From NCBI GenBank assembly GCA_027619655.1, contig JAQCHR010000270.1, forward strand, positions 1 to 5,671: 5,671 nucleotides of DNA, read 5' to 3'. Position numbers and translations under genes: made by a program. The notes beneath the pieces were generated by a model that did no database searches, had not been told where the DNA came from, and saw only the letters and a program-made list of their open reading frames with translations. Origin of the DNA: Pseudomonadota bacterium. Its GTDB lineage: Bacteria > Pseudomonadota > Alphaproteobacteria > UBA8366 > GCA-2717185. Shown piece by piece: positions 5,565 to 5,671 of the stretch (positions are counted from its first letter, which is position 1; every line of letters starts with the position of its first letter).

Positions 5565-5671
5565 CGGGGGCTGTGGCGGCGGGCATGCTTAGAAGTGGAT
5601 TGCTGTGCTGAGAGAGTATTGACCTGACAGTTTGGGCCATCTGTCTCCTTTTAGGAGGAGGCGCGGTGTGG
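5565..5671. other. Window end: inverted repeats and possible start of a next gene
   Basis: No terminator is seen after the sulfatase stop. From about 5588 the sequence becomes less GC-rich than the coding DNA. GACAG (5626-5630) and CTGTC (5641-5645) form an inverted repeat, followed directly by CTCCT (5645-5649) and AGGAG (5653-5657) around TTT. AGGAGGAG (5653-5660) would be a strong + strand ribosome-binding site for a GTG at 5666, at the edge of the window. On the - strand, AAAAGGAGACAG lies just before an ATG at 5640, but that frame runs into the antisense of the sulfatase after about 25 codons and is unlikely to be a gene. The stretch could be the leader of the next gene or the edge of an inserted element. 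Confidence 0.35.

Noticed and set aside
5368..5640. 90-residue - strand frame with a strong ribosome-binding site
   Set aside because: Beyond the first 25 or so codons it is antisense to the sulfatase and becomes Pro/Ala/Arg low complexity. The ribosome-binding-like sequence may instead serve a + strand gene or be part of the inverted repeat.

Overview
This 5.7 kb window comes from a high-GC bacterial chromosome. The codon use, the style of the proteins and the compact gene order suggest an alphaproteobacterium, perhaps near the Rhodospirillales. That placement is inferred from general resemblance; there is no rRNA or other taxonomic marker here. Five complete protein-coding genes are supported, all of them catabolic or modifying enzymes. 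No tRNA, rRNA, phage gene, transposase gene or CRISPR array is visible.

Layout: bases 1-316 are a non-coding leader made of a very AT-rich stretch (1-67) followed by a GC-rich part with two hairpins or palindromes. Next come two + strand genes only 4 bp apart: an SMP-30/gluconolactonase-family lactonase (317-1246) and an AstE/AspA-family zinc acylase that starts at TTG (1251-2204). A classical SDR dehydrogenase (2222-2965) lies on the - strand and converges on the acylase with 17 bp between stop codons. From the SDR start, a 421 bp divergent intergenic region (2966-3386) leads to a + strand GNAT acetyltransferase (3387-3944). After 93 bp follows a formylglycine-type sulfatase (4038-5564). The last 107 bp (5565-5671) change in composition and carry inverted repeats and a strong ribosome-binding sequence, possibly for a gene starting at the edge of the window.

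The most unusual element is in the divergent intergenic region. Four copies of a 36 bp core (starts 3034, 3096, 3168, 3230; period 62, 72, 62 bp) are each built of three to four 10-bp sub-repeats resembling ATTGGCATTT. GGC therefore recurs once per DNA helical turn. The cores are joined by GC-rich linkers that share a 15 bp identical block. The array matches no known element I can name and could be a phased protein-binding array, a bent-DNA element or a dispersed genomic repeat.

Functionally, a lactonase, an SDR dehydrogenase, an acylase and a sulfatase together fit breakdown of a sulfated or acylated sugar-like compound: desulfation, oxidation to a lactone, lactone opening and deacylation. 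This pathway is inferred from gene proximity and family membership only. The genes sit in at least three transcription units, and the GNAT enzyme has no obvious part in it.
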